From contig NW_026570259.1 of the NCBI RefSeq assembly GCF_019649055.1, positions 930,001-994,000 of the forward strand: a DNA stretch of 64,000 nucleotides, in the 5' to 3' direction. The DNA comes from Paramacrobiotus metropolitanus (lineage: Eukaryota > Tardigrada > Eutardigrada > Parachela > Macrobiotidae). Under the pieces are notes generated by a model. That model worked only from the letters and a program-made list of their open reading frames with translations. It made no database searches and was not told the origin of the DNA. The position numbers and the translations under genes are program-made. This document shows, in pieces, positions 1-10,500 of the stretch (positions are counted from its first letter, which is position 1; every line of letters begins with the position of its first letter).

Positions 1-71
1 GCAATGTCGTAAGTACGTTGTGGATATTTCTGCTTATTAAGTTTTATTCTTCAGTAGGACATGGTGCCGTC

Positions 72-127
72 GCAATTTAAGTCGATTAACGCAATTTAAG
101 CGTCGTCGATTAACGCAATTTAAGCGT
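72..127. repeat. Short tandem repeat, unit about 21-24 bp
   Basis: The segment GCAATTTAA followed by a GTCGATTAAC block recurs: CGATTAACGCAATTTAAGCG is seen twice, with a partial third copy at the left. No gene is visible from 1 to about 930, and apart from this repeat the stretch looks like AT-rich intergenic DNA. Confidence 0.6.
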
Positions 128-932
128 GAAGACTGTATTTCTGTTTTGTATAATGATCTGTCAAAAGTATAATAATATATTTATATTTTAAATGTACATT
201 CTGTACCATAAAATACGTATACTATAATTAAAGTACAGAGTACTTGCATTGTACTCTGTAGTCTTCAGTAAGGTATATCGAACATTGGTTCTGAAAAATG
301 TTTATTTAAGAAATTTATTCACACCCGGCTTTCAAATTTAAAATTAGCCAACGCTAACTTTCGGCTATTGGATACCCAGAACTCATGTTAACTCATGTTA
401 CGTGCCCAGTACGGCTATAACGGACAAGTTCGAAAGAAAATATCTAATTGTTTTGCTTTTAAATGAATAAAATATTCCTGGCTCAGCTATGCAGCCGGTG
501 TACCTGATCTAGCACAGTAAAAGACCAAAGTTCCGGGAGCGCCGCGCTCACCCTCAGTAGTGACGATAAAGTGGCAGTCAGCATCATTTAGGGAATCTAA
601 ATAAGCATAAAATTAAGCCCACATCTACTCTCCTGCTTTGGTCAAAATTGTAACTAGCGCACATTGCAGCTCGGTTCTAAGTCCAAATACGTAATAGTTC
701 AGTCAAAGATCAGACCCTGACTCAAACAAGCGCTTCCCTTTTCCCCATGGTGCCCGGCAAGCATCGCTTTATCTCACGCATTGGATCCAGATTAACGCGG
801 CTGGGAGAACGTATTTACGCAATGTGACCAACAAATTAGGCAAAATTCCTTTTGAACCACCGCTTGTCTGACAACAAGAGCTAATTATTCTGTAAAGTTT
901 AACGGCAACGAAGGTATTTAACGGCATCGGCA

Positions 933-938
933 TATAAA
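933..938 (+). promoter_or_regulatory. Candidate TATA box of the corazonin gene
   Basis: TATAAA lies 104 bp before the corazonin start codon. A pyrimidine-rich stretch with TCAG-like initiator matches follows about 30-60 bp downstream. The position suits a core promoter, but the call rests only on motif and spacing. Confidence 0.4.
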
Positions 939-1041
939 CGCCGACATGACGGTTTGGTTTCTGTCGATCTTCCGAACACTCAGCGCACGAAGTCATCAGC
1001 GGTTTTTCGGTTTTTTACACTTTTTATTCCATTCTCTTGTC

Positions 1042-1826
1042 ATGGAGAAATTTATCTTATCCGTTACTCTGTTGTTGACCATGCTGTCCTTCTCCGTTGC
1101 CCAACAATTCCAGTTCAGCAAGGTAAAGTACTATGGCGTAAAGGTAATCGTTTTGTGTCATCTCATAGTTAGGTGAGCGAGAAGCTAATACTCCAGGCAC
1201 AATGACAATGCTGCATATTTTCCAGGGCTGGACGCCAGGCAAGCGTAGCGGCCTCCCGCAACCCGGTAAGCCAGCAAAAAGATCTCGATGTAGATGTTTA
1301 ATTGCCGCGCAATGTATTCTGTATCTGTGTTTTCACGAGTTTAAGGGACACAAAATCCCCCTGGGCCGCCGCACTAGGCGTCGGCTTCTTTAACATCACA
1401 GAAGCCGACGCCTAGTGCGGGCGGTCCAGGGAGATTTTGTGTCCCTTACACTCGTGAAAATACAGTAAGTACATGTGCCACTCAACAGGCCCTCCCATAG
1501 CGGTGATGCCGACTGGAGAAAACGCTTTAGTGGATGCCAGTTTGTTCACCAATACCAGACTGCAAATGGACACCGATGAGCTTTTGGGCTTGTGGGCCAT
1601 TCTGAAGCCCAATATCATTGACCAGAATATGGGAATTTCGGCAAGTGGAATTTTTTGCTCTCTGCTGTATTCATGGTGGCCAGTAGTAACATTCGGTAAT
1701 CTCGGTAGGTGTTGCCGCCTTCAGGCATTAAGGGAGACTTCAAATCTAGGATGTTGGCCCGGAAATAGCTGGATAATGCGCTTGTCATCAATAAGTCCGC
1801 ACTATGTAGAATGTTTAGACTTTTAA
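1042..1826 (+). CDS. Crz: Corazonin-type neuropeptide precursor
   Basis: Three exons join in phase: 1042-1122, 1226-1265 and 1489-1826 (152 residues). Residues 1-20 form a hydrophobic signal peptide ending SFSVA. Directly after it comes QQFQFSKGWTP followed by Gly-Lys-Arg, an amidation and dibasic cleavage site, so the predicted hormone is pGlu-QFQFSKGWTP-amide. Arthropod corazonin is pQTFQYSRGWTN-amide: the length of 11, Q1, F3, Q4, S6 and GWT at 8-10 all match. The first intron falls between Lys7 and Gly8 of the peptide. The rest is a spacer of about 110 residues with no second dibasic-flanked copy, as is usual for corazonin-associated regions. AATAAA occurs at 1937-1942. The end of exon 3 is less certain: a GC-AG intron at about 1640-1723 is also in frame. 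AKH or ACP is less likely because the peptide has 11 residues and a GWT core. Confidence 0.85.
1325..1465. repeat. Long near-perfect foldback repeat in corazonin intron 2
   Basis: The left arm (1325-1389) and right arm (1400-1465) are inverted copies of about 65 bp with only a handful of mismatches and a loop of about 10 bases. Both arms carry GGGACACAAAAT and GCACTAGGCGTCGGCTTCT, in opposite orientation. This could be a foldback MITE or a strong RNA hairpin in the pre-mRNA. No terminal duplication is clear. Confidence 0.85.
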
Positions 1827-2488
1827 ACTGCTAAGTTCTGTATATGTTAGCATTATATTAATATTGCACTGTATCTTTCAACAACTGCCCTGCTGCTGCT
1901 GTTATTTGTCGATGCTTCGGGAACGTGCGTAATCAGAATAAATACCACCGGCTCATCAAGTATGTTCGAATTGGGTTCTTTGAGCTAAAATTATGTACCA
2001 TGCAAATTTCGACATTTACATATATTTAGAAAAACAATATAGGCATTTGCAATTCAGCTCCAGCGCATTTGTGACGTGTTGACATGTAAACCGATCGACT
2101 GGTTGAGAGAATGCGCTTATGCAGTTGCACGCCTTTTTGACAAACCTATGTTTTTAATGGCTTTTACTGTGGTCTTCAGCAATAAATGACAAAATGATAA
2201 ATGATAGCATGATAAAATTTGCGAGAAAATTAATGAGGTAGTCAATCAGATTAATTCCAGTTAAATTAATTCTTCGTCACTCTTTTCCCCAGACGCCAGC
2301 CACCGTATGCTCTGGCAACAAAGTGTACAACAGTAAAAAACGCAGACATTTGTGCTAGGAAAACATTATCAGTGCGTGAAAAACCTTACAACAGACACTC
2401 ATAAAAGCAGTTAAAATTCAGAGCATTAGTGAATCACATTTATTATAAGCACGATTCTGACCTACGAACAACTACTACAATTTTACGT
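1827..2488. other. Intergenic, converging gene ends
   Basis: AT-rich sequence holding the probable corazonin poly(A) signal (AATAAA at 1937-1942). I see no other gene. Confidence 0.5.
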
Positions 2489-2944
2489 TCAAATTGTCAC
2501 CCAAAGCGCAAACACGCTAGCCATTAGCGTTACAAAAAGAAGGCCAGGGCGGCTAAATATTATATGGTCAGCTCCGTTACAAAGTTCGGTTGTGCACATG
2601 CACACCGTTGCACCTTTTTCCGATCGGCATTCATTGATGTTTGTTCCAGGGACACCGCAAGCGCGAATCACATTCCCACTGACCTTAGCCTTCACACAGG
2701 TGTTAATCGCGCCGAGAGGACTAGAGCACTTCTGTTTCATTTGTTCAGTAATGTCTTCGCACGCTTCCCCATTTTGGCAGGTGTAACATGAAAATCCGTT
2801 GGCCACTATAAAGCCGAAACAGTGGCGTTACTGTCTGTCACTTCCCCAGTTCAGGTAAATTAGTAGCTTACCCGTAATAAAACCTAGTATAATCAGAATG
2901 ATTCCGCTTGTGGTGATAACCAGCTTTGCCTGTAGTTTCGGCAT
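2489..2944 (-). CDS. Ly6/uPAR three-finger protein, probably GPI-anchored
   Basis: Exon 1 is 2944-2872 and exon 2 is 2805-2489, joined in phase 1 (129 residues). The first 25 residues include a hydrophobic run (LVITTSGIILIILGFITVA) that serves as signal peptide. The mature part starts SCYTC and carries ten cysteines ending CMCTTELCNG, the ten-Cys pattern and C-terminal CxxxxCN signature of the Ly6 fold. A final hydrophobic stretch of about 18 residues (LLFVTLMASVFALWVTI) with nothing charged after it fits a GPI-attachment signal. Ly6 proteins act at the cell surface in receptor modulation, septate junctions and neuronal signalling; which role applies here cannot be told. The two exons are separated by a 66 bp intron. 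Confidence 0.8.
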
Positions 2945-3315
2945 TGCAATGATAAACTATTTTTACTGTTCCCAATGCGGAACTTCAAGTTTTGTGTAGA
3001 ACGTCTTATACAACCTACAAGCGCGGTCGGAAGATAACAGATTAACAGTGCGTATGTTCCTGTGGTAACTCAAATATTACTAGTAATGATAATGTTTTCA
3101 ATACAAATTACTGCATGTAGACGTAAAAGTAATGTAAGCATTAATTTGTAGAACTGCATTTAAATGGCAGAGGATAGTTTAATTATCAGCGTACAATGCG
3201 AAAATTCACCTGAAGGATTACATATAAGCATTTTACGCTTTTTACATAGCTTTTTTACATAGACAAAAATTGGGGTACAATACACAGCTACTTTACGTAT
3301 TTAATACAAATTACG

Positions 3316-6093
3316 ATGGAAGCTGCAAAGGAATTTTCTTTCCCGTATGCGGCGTTTACCCAGTGTAAGCGGATTGGCAAGGCAAAGAATCAGGCGAAAA
3401 CAACATCTTCCGTGGGAAATACGGGCAGCTCCGTTGGGATTATTTCTAGCGCGTATAACGAACCGGAACTGCACGAACAGCTGCAATTAAAAATCGGCAA
3501 GCTCTCCGTGGAAAAGGCTAATTTATTGAACAGAGTTGCATCCTTGGAAAATGAGGTGGATTTACTAATTACCGAGCGAGAAACTGCTGCCCACGCACAT
3601 GGTCAGCGTATTGAACTGTTGGAATGTAGTCTTGATTTGCGACAGAAAGATTTGGAGAATAGTATGATACAACGTTCAGAGCTCGAATCGTTTTTAGTGG
3701 AATCCCAAGGAAAGTTTAGTCAACTGGAAAAAGTCTCCCAGAAGGATGCTCAAGATTATCAAAACGGAATACGGGAAAAAGATAATTACTGCGAAAGGTT
3801 AGAGCAAAAGGTTACGCAACTACAACTGGAGATTCAAGAAAAGGAAAACTGCTACAAAGAATTGATTCTGCCAAAAATTATACCAGAGGTTAAAGAAAGA
3901 TATCCTACGGATGCTGATTGCGGTGATTGTCAGAAACGGAAAACTGAGACTGAGCGAACGCGCGAAGAAAAAGAAATTCTCCAATTAAACATTCAAAAGC
4001 TAATGGATGAAGTTGTAAACGTTCGCAGAGAGTCCCAAGCCAGAGTCGAGCACTACGAATCAAATGCAAAGTTTTTAATCGAGAGCGTAAAAACAAAGGA
4101 ATCTGCAGTTGTGGAGCTGGAAAGGTCACTAGAATCCAACAGGCAGGAGAACTGCGGTCTGATGACAGAAAAAGCCATGTTAAAAGCACAGATGGATAAT
4201 ATTCTGCGTCAGCTGGAAGAAACACAATTAAAGCTGTCTTCCCTGCAAACTGAAAAAGAAGCCATACAGAGTGACCTTTGCCGTAAACTTGAAAAGATGG
4301 CTGGCGAACTGAACGCAGTAAGGTTTAATGCCGTTAATACAATCTCAGAATCCAAATCAGAACTAGAGCGCCGGTTACGTGAAGCCGAGCAGAAATACGC
4401 TTCTATGGAAAAGGAATTTGAAATGCAGCTGTCAAAACTTCAGTCAGAAAAAAGTGCTCTTAAGGAAGAGTTCGATAAACGATTAGCAGAGAATGGTACA
4501 CAGACAGAAGAAGAAGGGAAGCGCAGAATGCGAGCACTGGAAGAACGGCTACAAAATGAAGTTCAAGAATGGAAGCAGGAATACGAGAAAATGAAGGACA
4601 GCCACCAGCAGTATACTAAAATTGTCAACGAACGTTTGGAACAGCACAGTGCAACATTGAAAGAACGTTATGCTTCGGAAATCAACGAACTTCAAGAACG
4701 TGTAAAATTACATTTAGTTACGCAAAAAGAAAAGGATAAAGAGGTGACAAAACTGAAGCAGACGATTTCCCACAAAGAAATCGACTTAAAAAGCGCCAAT
4801 TCACGAATTAATGCGCTCCAGAAGGAAATCAAAGATTTAGCTGAAAAGGTCACGAGTTTGGATAAAGCGGACAAGGAGAACGAGATTTTAACTGCGGAGG
4901 TTAATCGTTTAAAAATGCAGAAGGATCCGGCGACCATCACTCAAACGGTCATCAGAGTGGAACGAGAAATTCTCGAGGAAAGGTTGCAGGAGGAATACGC
5001 AGAGAAACTCAACAAATCTAAGGACAATCTAAAACAGGAGTGGTATAATCAAATCAAAGAGATTAATTCTAGACATGAACAGGAATTGTACGCAGTGTCT
5101 GGCCAGATTTCACAACTGCAGCATGAACGGAACGAAGAACGATTACAGATGGCCAAATGTCGCAGTGATTTTGTTGAGAAAAAACGGCATTTGGAAGAAC
5201 AAATTACGGCATTGGCCACACAAAGTGCCCATGACAGCAAATCTATACAACAGAAATATGAAATGGAGATGAAGCGCATGGCCAAACTCCACGACCAGAT
5301 TGTAAAGAAAATAAAAACGGAAAATGTTGAGTCGATAAAAACTCTTCAGAAAGAGCATAAACATGAGATGGAAGATGCCGAAGAAAGGCTGAGAATGGAG
5401 CGAAATGTTTTGTTAAGGCAGCACCGAGAAGAACAGCGGAATTTACTGGCAAAGTTAGGTGCAACGGTGCAACACTGCGCCGACAAGGAGCAGATTCAAG
5501 AAATTCAATATCTACGTAATCAGAGCGCACAAATGGATTTCGAGCACCGAAAAATTTGCAGCGAGATGCAGCAGGACTTTGATCGGGTGTTGGATCGGTA
5601 CAAAGTTGACTACAAAACAACGGTCGAGGCGCTGGAAAGACGAATTAAGGACAATAATAATCAAGCGCAGCAGGAAATTGTGCAGTTAAGAAATGCTCTG
5701 ACGGATGCCGAGATTCATAACCAACACTTAGAAGAGCATCATCAAATCGAAATCCAAAGGATTCTTCGAAATCGCGATACCGAACTGGAGGAGGCGTTGG
5801 TTGCACAGGAGGATAGCTTAATGCGGGAGAACGATGCCAAGTTAGAGAAGTACCAGAAGCAATCCGATCTGCAGATCCAACAGCTGGACAGTCAAATGCG
5901 CGAGCTGTACAAAGCGTTTGAGCGCAACACCAGTGTGCAGCACGAGACGCATGCTAAACTCAGAACGGCACTGGATCGCAATGATGCACTGGAAACCAAG
6001 CATGCCTTCCTTCATAGAAAGCTGCGTCAGTCAACTGACCACTGTCCTAGAGTAGTAGCCAGTGCAGAGTCTTTGGCGCGAAAAAAGCGATGA
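3316..6093 (+). CDS. Long coiled-coil protein, single open frame
   Basis: One uninterrupted frame encodes 925 residues. After about 55 Ser/Gly-rich residues almost the whole chain is heptad-rich Glu/Lys/Gln/Leu coiled coil, with no recognisable enzymatic domain, signal peptide or membrane segment. The length and continuous heptads suggest a centrosomal, ciliary or cytoskeletal scaffold, but I cannot assign a family. A conserved-looking tail (about residues 740-905, MDFEHRKICSEMQQDFDRVL onward) would be the best search query. It is the longest intronless gene here; neighbours are cut into many exons. The start at 3316 is the first in-frame Met, but a 5' exon cannot be excluded. Confidence 0.75.
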   Translation: MEAAKEFSFPYAAFTQCKRIGKAKNQAKTTSSVGNTGSSVGIISSAYNEPELHEQLQLKIGKLSVEKANLLNRVASLENEVDLLITERETAAHAHGQRIELLECSLDLRQKDLENSMIQRSELESFLVESQGKFSQLEKVSQKDAQDYQNGIREKDNYCERLEQKVTQLQLEIQEKENCYKELILPKIIPEVKERYPTDADCGDCQKRKTETERTREEKEILQLNIQKLMDEVVNVRRESQARVEHYESNAKFLIESVKTKESAVVELERSLESNRQENCGLMTEKAMLKAQMDNILRQLEETQLKLSSLQTEKEAIQSDLCRKLEKMAGELNAVRFNAVNTISESKSELERRLREAEQKYASMEKEFEMQLSKLQSEKSALKEEFDKRLAENGTQTEEEGKRRMRALEERLQNEVQEWKQEYEKMKDSHQQYTKIVNERLEQHSATLKERYASEINELQERVKLHLVTQKEKDKEVTKLKQTISHKEIDLKSANSRINALQKEIKDLAEKVTSLDKADKENEILTAEVNRLKMQKDPATITQTVIRVEREILEERLQEEYAEKLNKSKDNLKQEWYNQIKEINSRHEQELYAVSGQISQLQHERNEERLQMAKCRSDFVEKKRHLEEQITALATQSAHDSKSIQQKYEMEMKRMAKLHDQIVKKIKTENVESIKTLQKEHKHEMEDAEERLRMERNVLLRQHREEQRNLLAKLGATVQHCADKEQIQEIQYLRNQSAQMDFEHRKICSEMQQDFDRVLDRYKVDYKTTVEALERRIKDNNNQAQQEIVQLRNALTDAEIHNQHLEEHHQIEIQRILRNRDTELEEALVAQEDSLMRENDAKLEKYQKQSDLQIQQLDSQMRELYKAFERNTSVQHETHAKLRTALDRNDALETKHAFLHRKLRQSTDHCPRVVASAESLARKKR

Positions 6094-7503
6094 ATGGAAT
6101 GCAGCTGCTTCCTCCACTATAAAGATGGAAACACCAGTTATTTAGCCACTGCTGAACTGGACGAACACCTCAAGTTCCTAACAACGGAACTTAGTTGTTC
6201 CTAACAACGGTCTGGCTTGTTAATCCAAACGTCGATCGAGAATGGAAACAAAGGATACCGATATATCTATATACATTTTTTGCGCGAGGTTTGTCGAACA
6301 AAATATTGTATTAGTATAAGACCTTGCAGACACTTTAAAACGAGACCTACTCTGTATTAGTTACAGATTATAGTTCGGAAAAGTAGCCTTTTTTATTTTC
6401 AGCAATGCTGCTGCTCTGACTAAAAATTAATGTGACAACAACGCAGTTAAGGTCTACATTTTACCATGAAGTACAACACTTGTCGAAATTGCTGTGGGGC
6501 GTGAAGTACTTACTGTATATCAAATTTAAATAACCATAATTTTAATTTCAATCATAATTTTAATTTGCACAGGACTCGGAAATTACGAGCCACGAAAAAC
6601 TAATGATTTGGTTTTTCAAAACTTTTTCAAAATTTTTAAATAATTTAATAGCAGAATTGTATATAATTGGTTGTTGACTTTTTGTTACTGTGTGGCAATG
6701 TGTTAATTGTTTTGCTTGTAGCCAAGTCAGGGATCCAAGAAAATTGAAGAAATTTAATGGGAAAACGAAAACGGAGCCGTGGCCGATGCGGCACTCCATA
6801 ATCTACACTCTGTAGTCTAGATCGGGTGAGTCATTGCATGTGACTGGTTCAAATGAATCCATCCCATCCAATGAGTGCCGACTTGTAATGAAGCCAGCCA
6901 TTGTATCTTGATTCCCGGTGTTCGCATAAGCATTAACTGAGATAATGACAGGAACCTAACCGTATGAGTATAATTTAGTCAGGTAACTACAGACAGGCAT
7001 CGCAAATCCGCATTGTTGCGGATTCTGCACTGCAGGTTGCTTTCATCCACCATTTTGGCATTTTTGACCAGTTTGTATTTTACGATCTACCATCTACCCG
7101 AGTTTATTGTTTCAGCTGTTTTTAAAATTTCACTTTGCTATCTTGTTGTAAATCGTAACAGCATTTTTCGCAGATTCAGTGCTTCACTAAATATCAGGTT
7201 TCAGTTGTTTCACGCAGACAGAGCTGCACTTGGCCCTGCGAAAGAGTGTGTTCACTGTGTTGATGCCTGTAAGTCTCCGCAGCGATAGCAGTTTCCTTGT
7301 CACCTTGTCCTTGGGTTTCTTCCTCATTTCAAGTCATTTTCACTTGATCCCTTTATTTAGTGATAACAACCAGATAGTCCTTGCTTGATAGCTGACTTTC
7401 TTTTGAAAGGAAGGTGTTTTCGGGTTGTCAGTGAAGTGCAATAGTTCACTGGCAGTTTTGTGATTATTTACTTCGTGCTTGCAGTTAGCTGTCTGCTGCA
7501 AAG
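6094..7503. other. Intergenic, no gene recognised
   Basis: AT-rich. A short direct repeat, GTTCCTAACAACGG, occurs twice near 6173-6212. The few open frames here show no protein-like composition. The part next to 7503 probably holds the 5' UTR of the Tudor gene. Confidence 0.4.
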
Positions 7504-10500
7504 ATGGGCAATCCCAGTATTCCTGAGGATTATGCGAGGCTGTTTGTTCGTAACCTTCCTTCGACGTTTAGCAGTGAGGTACGTCATTCTTACAAGTTTA
7601 CAAGCATTTCTAGCATCAGCATAATCGTCTTTTAAACCTGTAGTTTTTTCGCCCGACAGTTCTTCCGTCTTGTTTGGGTATCTGTCATCACATGAAATTG
7701 AAATCAGCTGACGACTGACGTGTTGTTGAATAAAATTGTTTATCTACAGGATAAAGTTCGTGAGTATTTTGGCCAATGTGGATTTATACGACGGTGTTTC
7801 CTGTTGTCCGCCAGGCGTGACGATTCCAACCGAGCAGCGTAAGAGCAGTAATTTTGGGAAATGAAAATGCATCTGGTCAACAGGGCAGATGGGCCATTAC
7901 ACCGTTTTCGATTATGAAACAGGTACATCTCGTTTCGACATCATAAGGAGGCCGTGGATGCGATTGCCACGTTGGACAAGCAGAATGTGGACGGGTCAGA
8001 GATCATGGTTGACTGGGATTACGAAAAAGTGGTCAGTGTGTCTTGCTAATCGCCCTGTAGAAATTGTTTATGCATTTAATTCAGGTAATATTCAAAAGGG
8101 ACCCATGATCTGCCACGAATATCTGTTCAGTTTAATCGGCAAATTTTGGAATTGGCTGCAAATTGTTGGAACTTTGCAAATTTTATAAAATTTGCCGCTT
8201 TTGGCTGACCGAATTGTTAAGTATTTTGGATCACGTTTTGTTTTCGAACTACGGTACAACGCTCTGCATAATCATTAATATTAATTCATCATGCAGGTAT
8301 TTTTTAACAGATTTCCCGAAATGTTGTTGTTTCAATTTCTAAGAAAACCTTGACTTAATAAAAGAAAATGGACCTTTTTGTGCGACTGTAATTTATTTGA
8401 TTTTGGTATTGGAAGTTAGGTTATGCAGTGTATTGTTGAATATTTTGTGCACTTTTTCCCGCCAACTGGTGATAACTCCATTTTTCTCTACCTTTTTGAT
8501 TATGTTATCTGCTCCTTCTGTTAACCAATAACGAAATGATTGTTTTCGATTCTTGGACACTTGTTGATAAATTAATTTCTACCACAGGATACGCATATCA
8601 CTGAGCGCGGGCGACGGGTCAACGACCCGGAAGTGAATGGGGCACATGGTCCTCCTCGAACGCAGTCAGCTGGCGATTCAGGTGAATGCCGAATACAGTT
8701 GGTTAATTTCTATAAAATTTAGCTGATGTGTGCGCTGATTTTTAAGGTATTTTCTCAGACCAAGATCAGGAACTTCCGTTCTTTTGTGAAAAAAACGGAC
8801 GGCAAGTATGCGTCGGCAAATTGAACGCTGAAGGGTTGGCCAGCCTGCTGGGCGGTGGTTGGACAGCCGCACGCGTACCTTCATCTCCTGGCGGACGGCC
8901 GAGTGCGTATTATATTACTTGCTTAAATTAGCAGTTAAATCAAAGGAAAAACATAATATTACTTTAGAAAGAAATGAGATGTTGTTTTTATTAGGGTTTG
9001 GACCACAAGAAGCGAAGCGACTGAGTGAGCCGCCTTGATTTTATTTTGATTTCTTTATGGGTACTTCGTACAGTTAGCTCAGATAGATTCGGCAGCAGCC
9101 AGTACATATCAATACGCCTGCGCAGATTTCCACTAATTAAAATCGCTTGACGCGTAGCATTGATTTCTTTATACGATCTTTCTTTTACACTCTGACTGAA
9201 TGCTCTGTAGGCTTCTCCTCGACGGATGATTCAAATGGCGCATCTACGAAGCCATCGTTAGCGTTTCCGTCAAAATTTTCGTCTGGTTACAGACAGAACG
9301 GTTGTAATTCTCCCTTTGCAACAGTATACCCGCCCATTGATGCCGCAACAAATGATTCCTCAGCCTGCCCCGCGGCTTCCGCCGTAGATGAAGTGAAAAA
9401 AGAGGTAGCCGCTGAAAACACGCGGACTTCGTTTAGCCAGTCAAATACCAGCTGTACCTCACCCTTGATGAAAAGTTCCGCGCCGCATAAAAGCAGATTT
9501 GGCTACGTTTCTCCTGTTCCTGTGGTCTTGGACTCCGCTGCTCACCATGAGAGTTCGGAGCTTTCAAACGCGACGGCGCAGAGACCAGCGCGGGGTAAGC
9601 CATTTACTACTGAAAAAATTTAAAGTTTTGTTGTAAATCTTGGTTATTTTGTACTTACCGGTAAGGCCGACCGAATGGGGCTTTTATTTTTCGATTTTAT
9701 TTTAAAACGCTACTCCCGATTTTGCTTTTATATGCTTTTGTTGCAGATACGAAACGCATTAATATTCTGAGAAGCTCTCGCTATATCGCTCCTGTTCCCT
9801 CGACTCGAGAAACGTTGAAAACGGAGACTGCGAAGGTTCATAAAATTAGCCCAGCAAGTGCAATAACCTCTAACACGTACGTATAATTACTTCATTGCAG
9901 TTTTTATTTCTAAAAACATTGGTTGACTTTTGCGTGCATTATAGGATTTGGACACATGGGCACATGCGTGGATGGGAGACTGAAAAGACGTTCATGGTTC
10001 AAGCGCTTTTCCTGGAGGCCATTGCTCCCACGGGCCGATTTTGGGTTGGACAAGAGATGCTGGGTGGTGTGCCGGAAACCGTTGCAAGAATAGCGAAAGA
10101 AATGACCGGCTTCTATTCTTCTGTTGTTATACAAGAAGACTTCTACCCCAGCAGAGTGAAACAGCCCGTGGCCGTGCTGTTGGACGTGTGCGAAGGTTAT
10201 CCGCAGCTGAATGGCATGTGGCATCGCGGCGTTGTTGTGGAAATCCAAACCAAAGGCGATCACATCGTCTTTGTGGAACTGATTGATATTGGCTACGATG
10301 AAGCTGTAGAAATGCAATCGCCAAAATGTATTATTCAGCCGCTGTATGAGCGGTTCGCCCAGGAAATTCCGCAAGTCTTTCGGGCGTTGGTTGGAGGGAT
10401 TTCCCTGGATTCATATGACACACGGATGGGCGATTGTATTCGTAAAGCAGTAAAATTGAACAATCAGCTACTGACAGCCACGCTGGAAACACAGAAACCG

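Noticed and set aside
6840-6870. tRNA B-box-like GGTTCAAATGAATCC
   Set aside because: No matching A box, acceptor stem or cloverleaf could be formed around it.
7897-7948. A 26-bp intron between a GHYTVFDYET frame and the EAVDAI frame in the RRM
   Set aside because: Using the acceptor at 7922 gives the phase-correct AAYISFRHHKEAVDAI, a proper RNP1, so the upstream frame is intronic.
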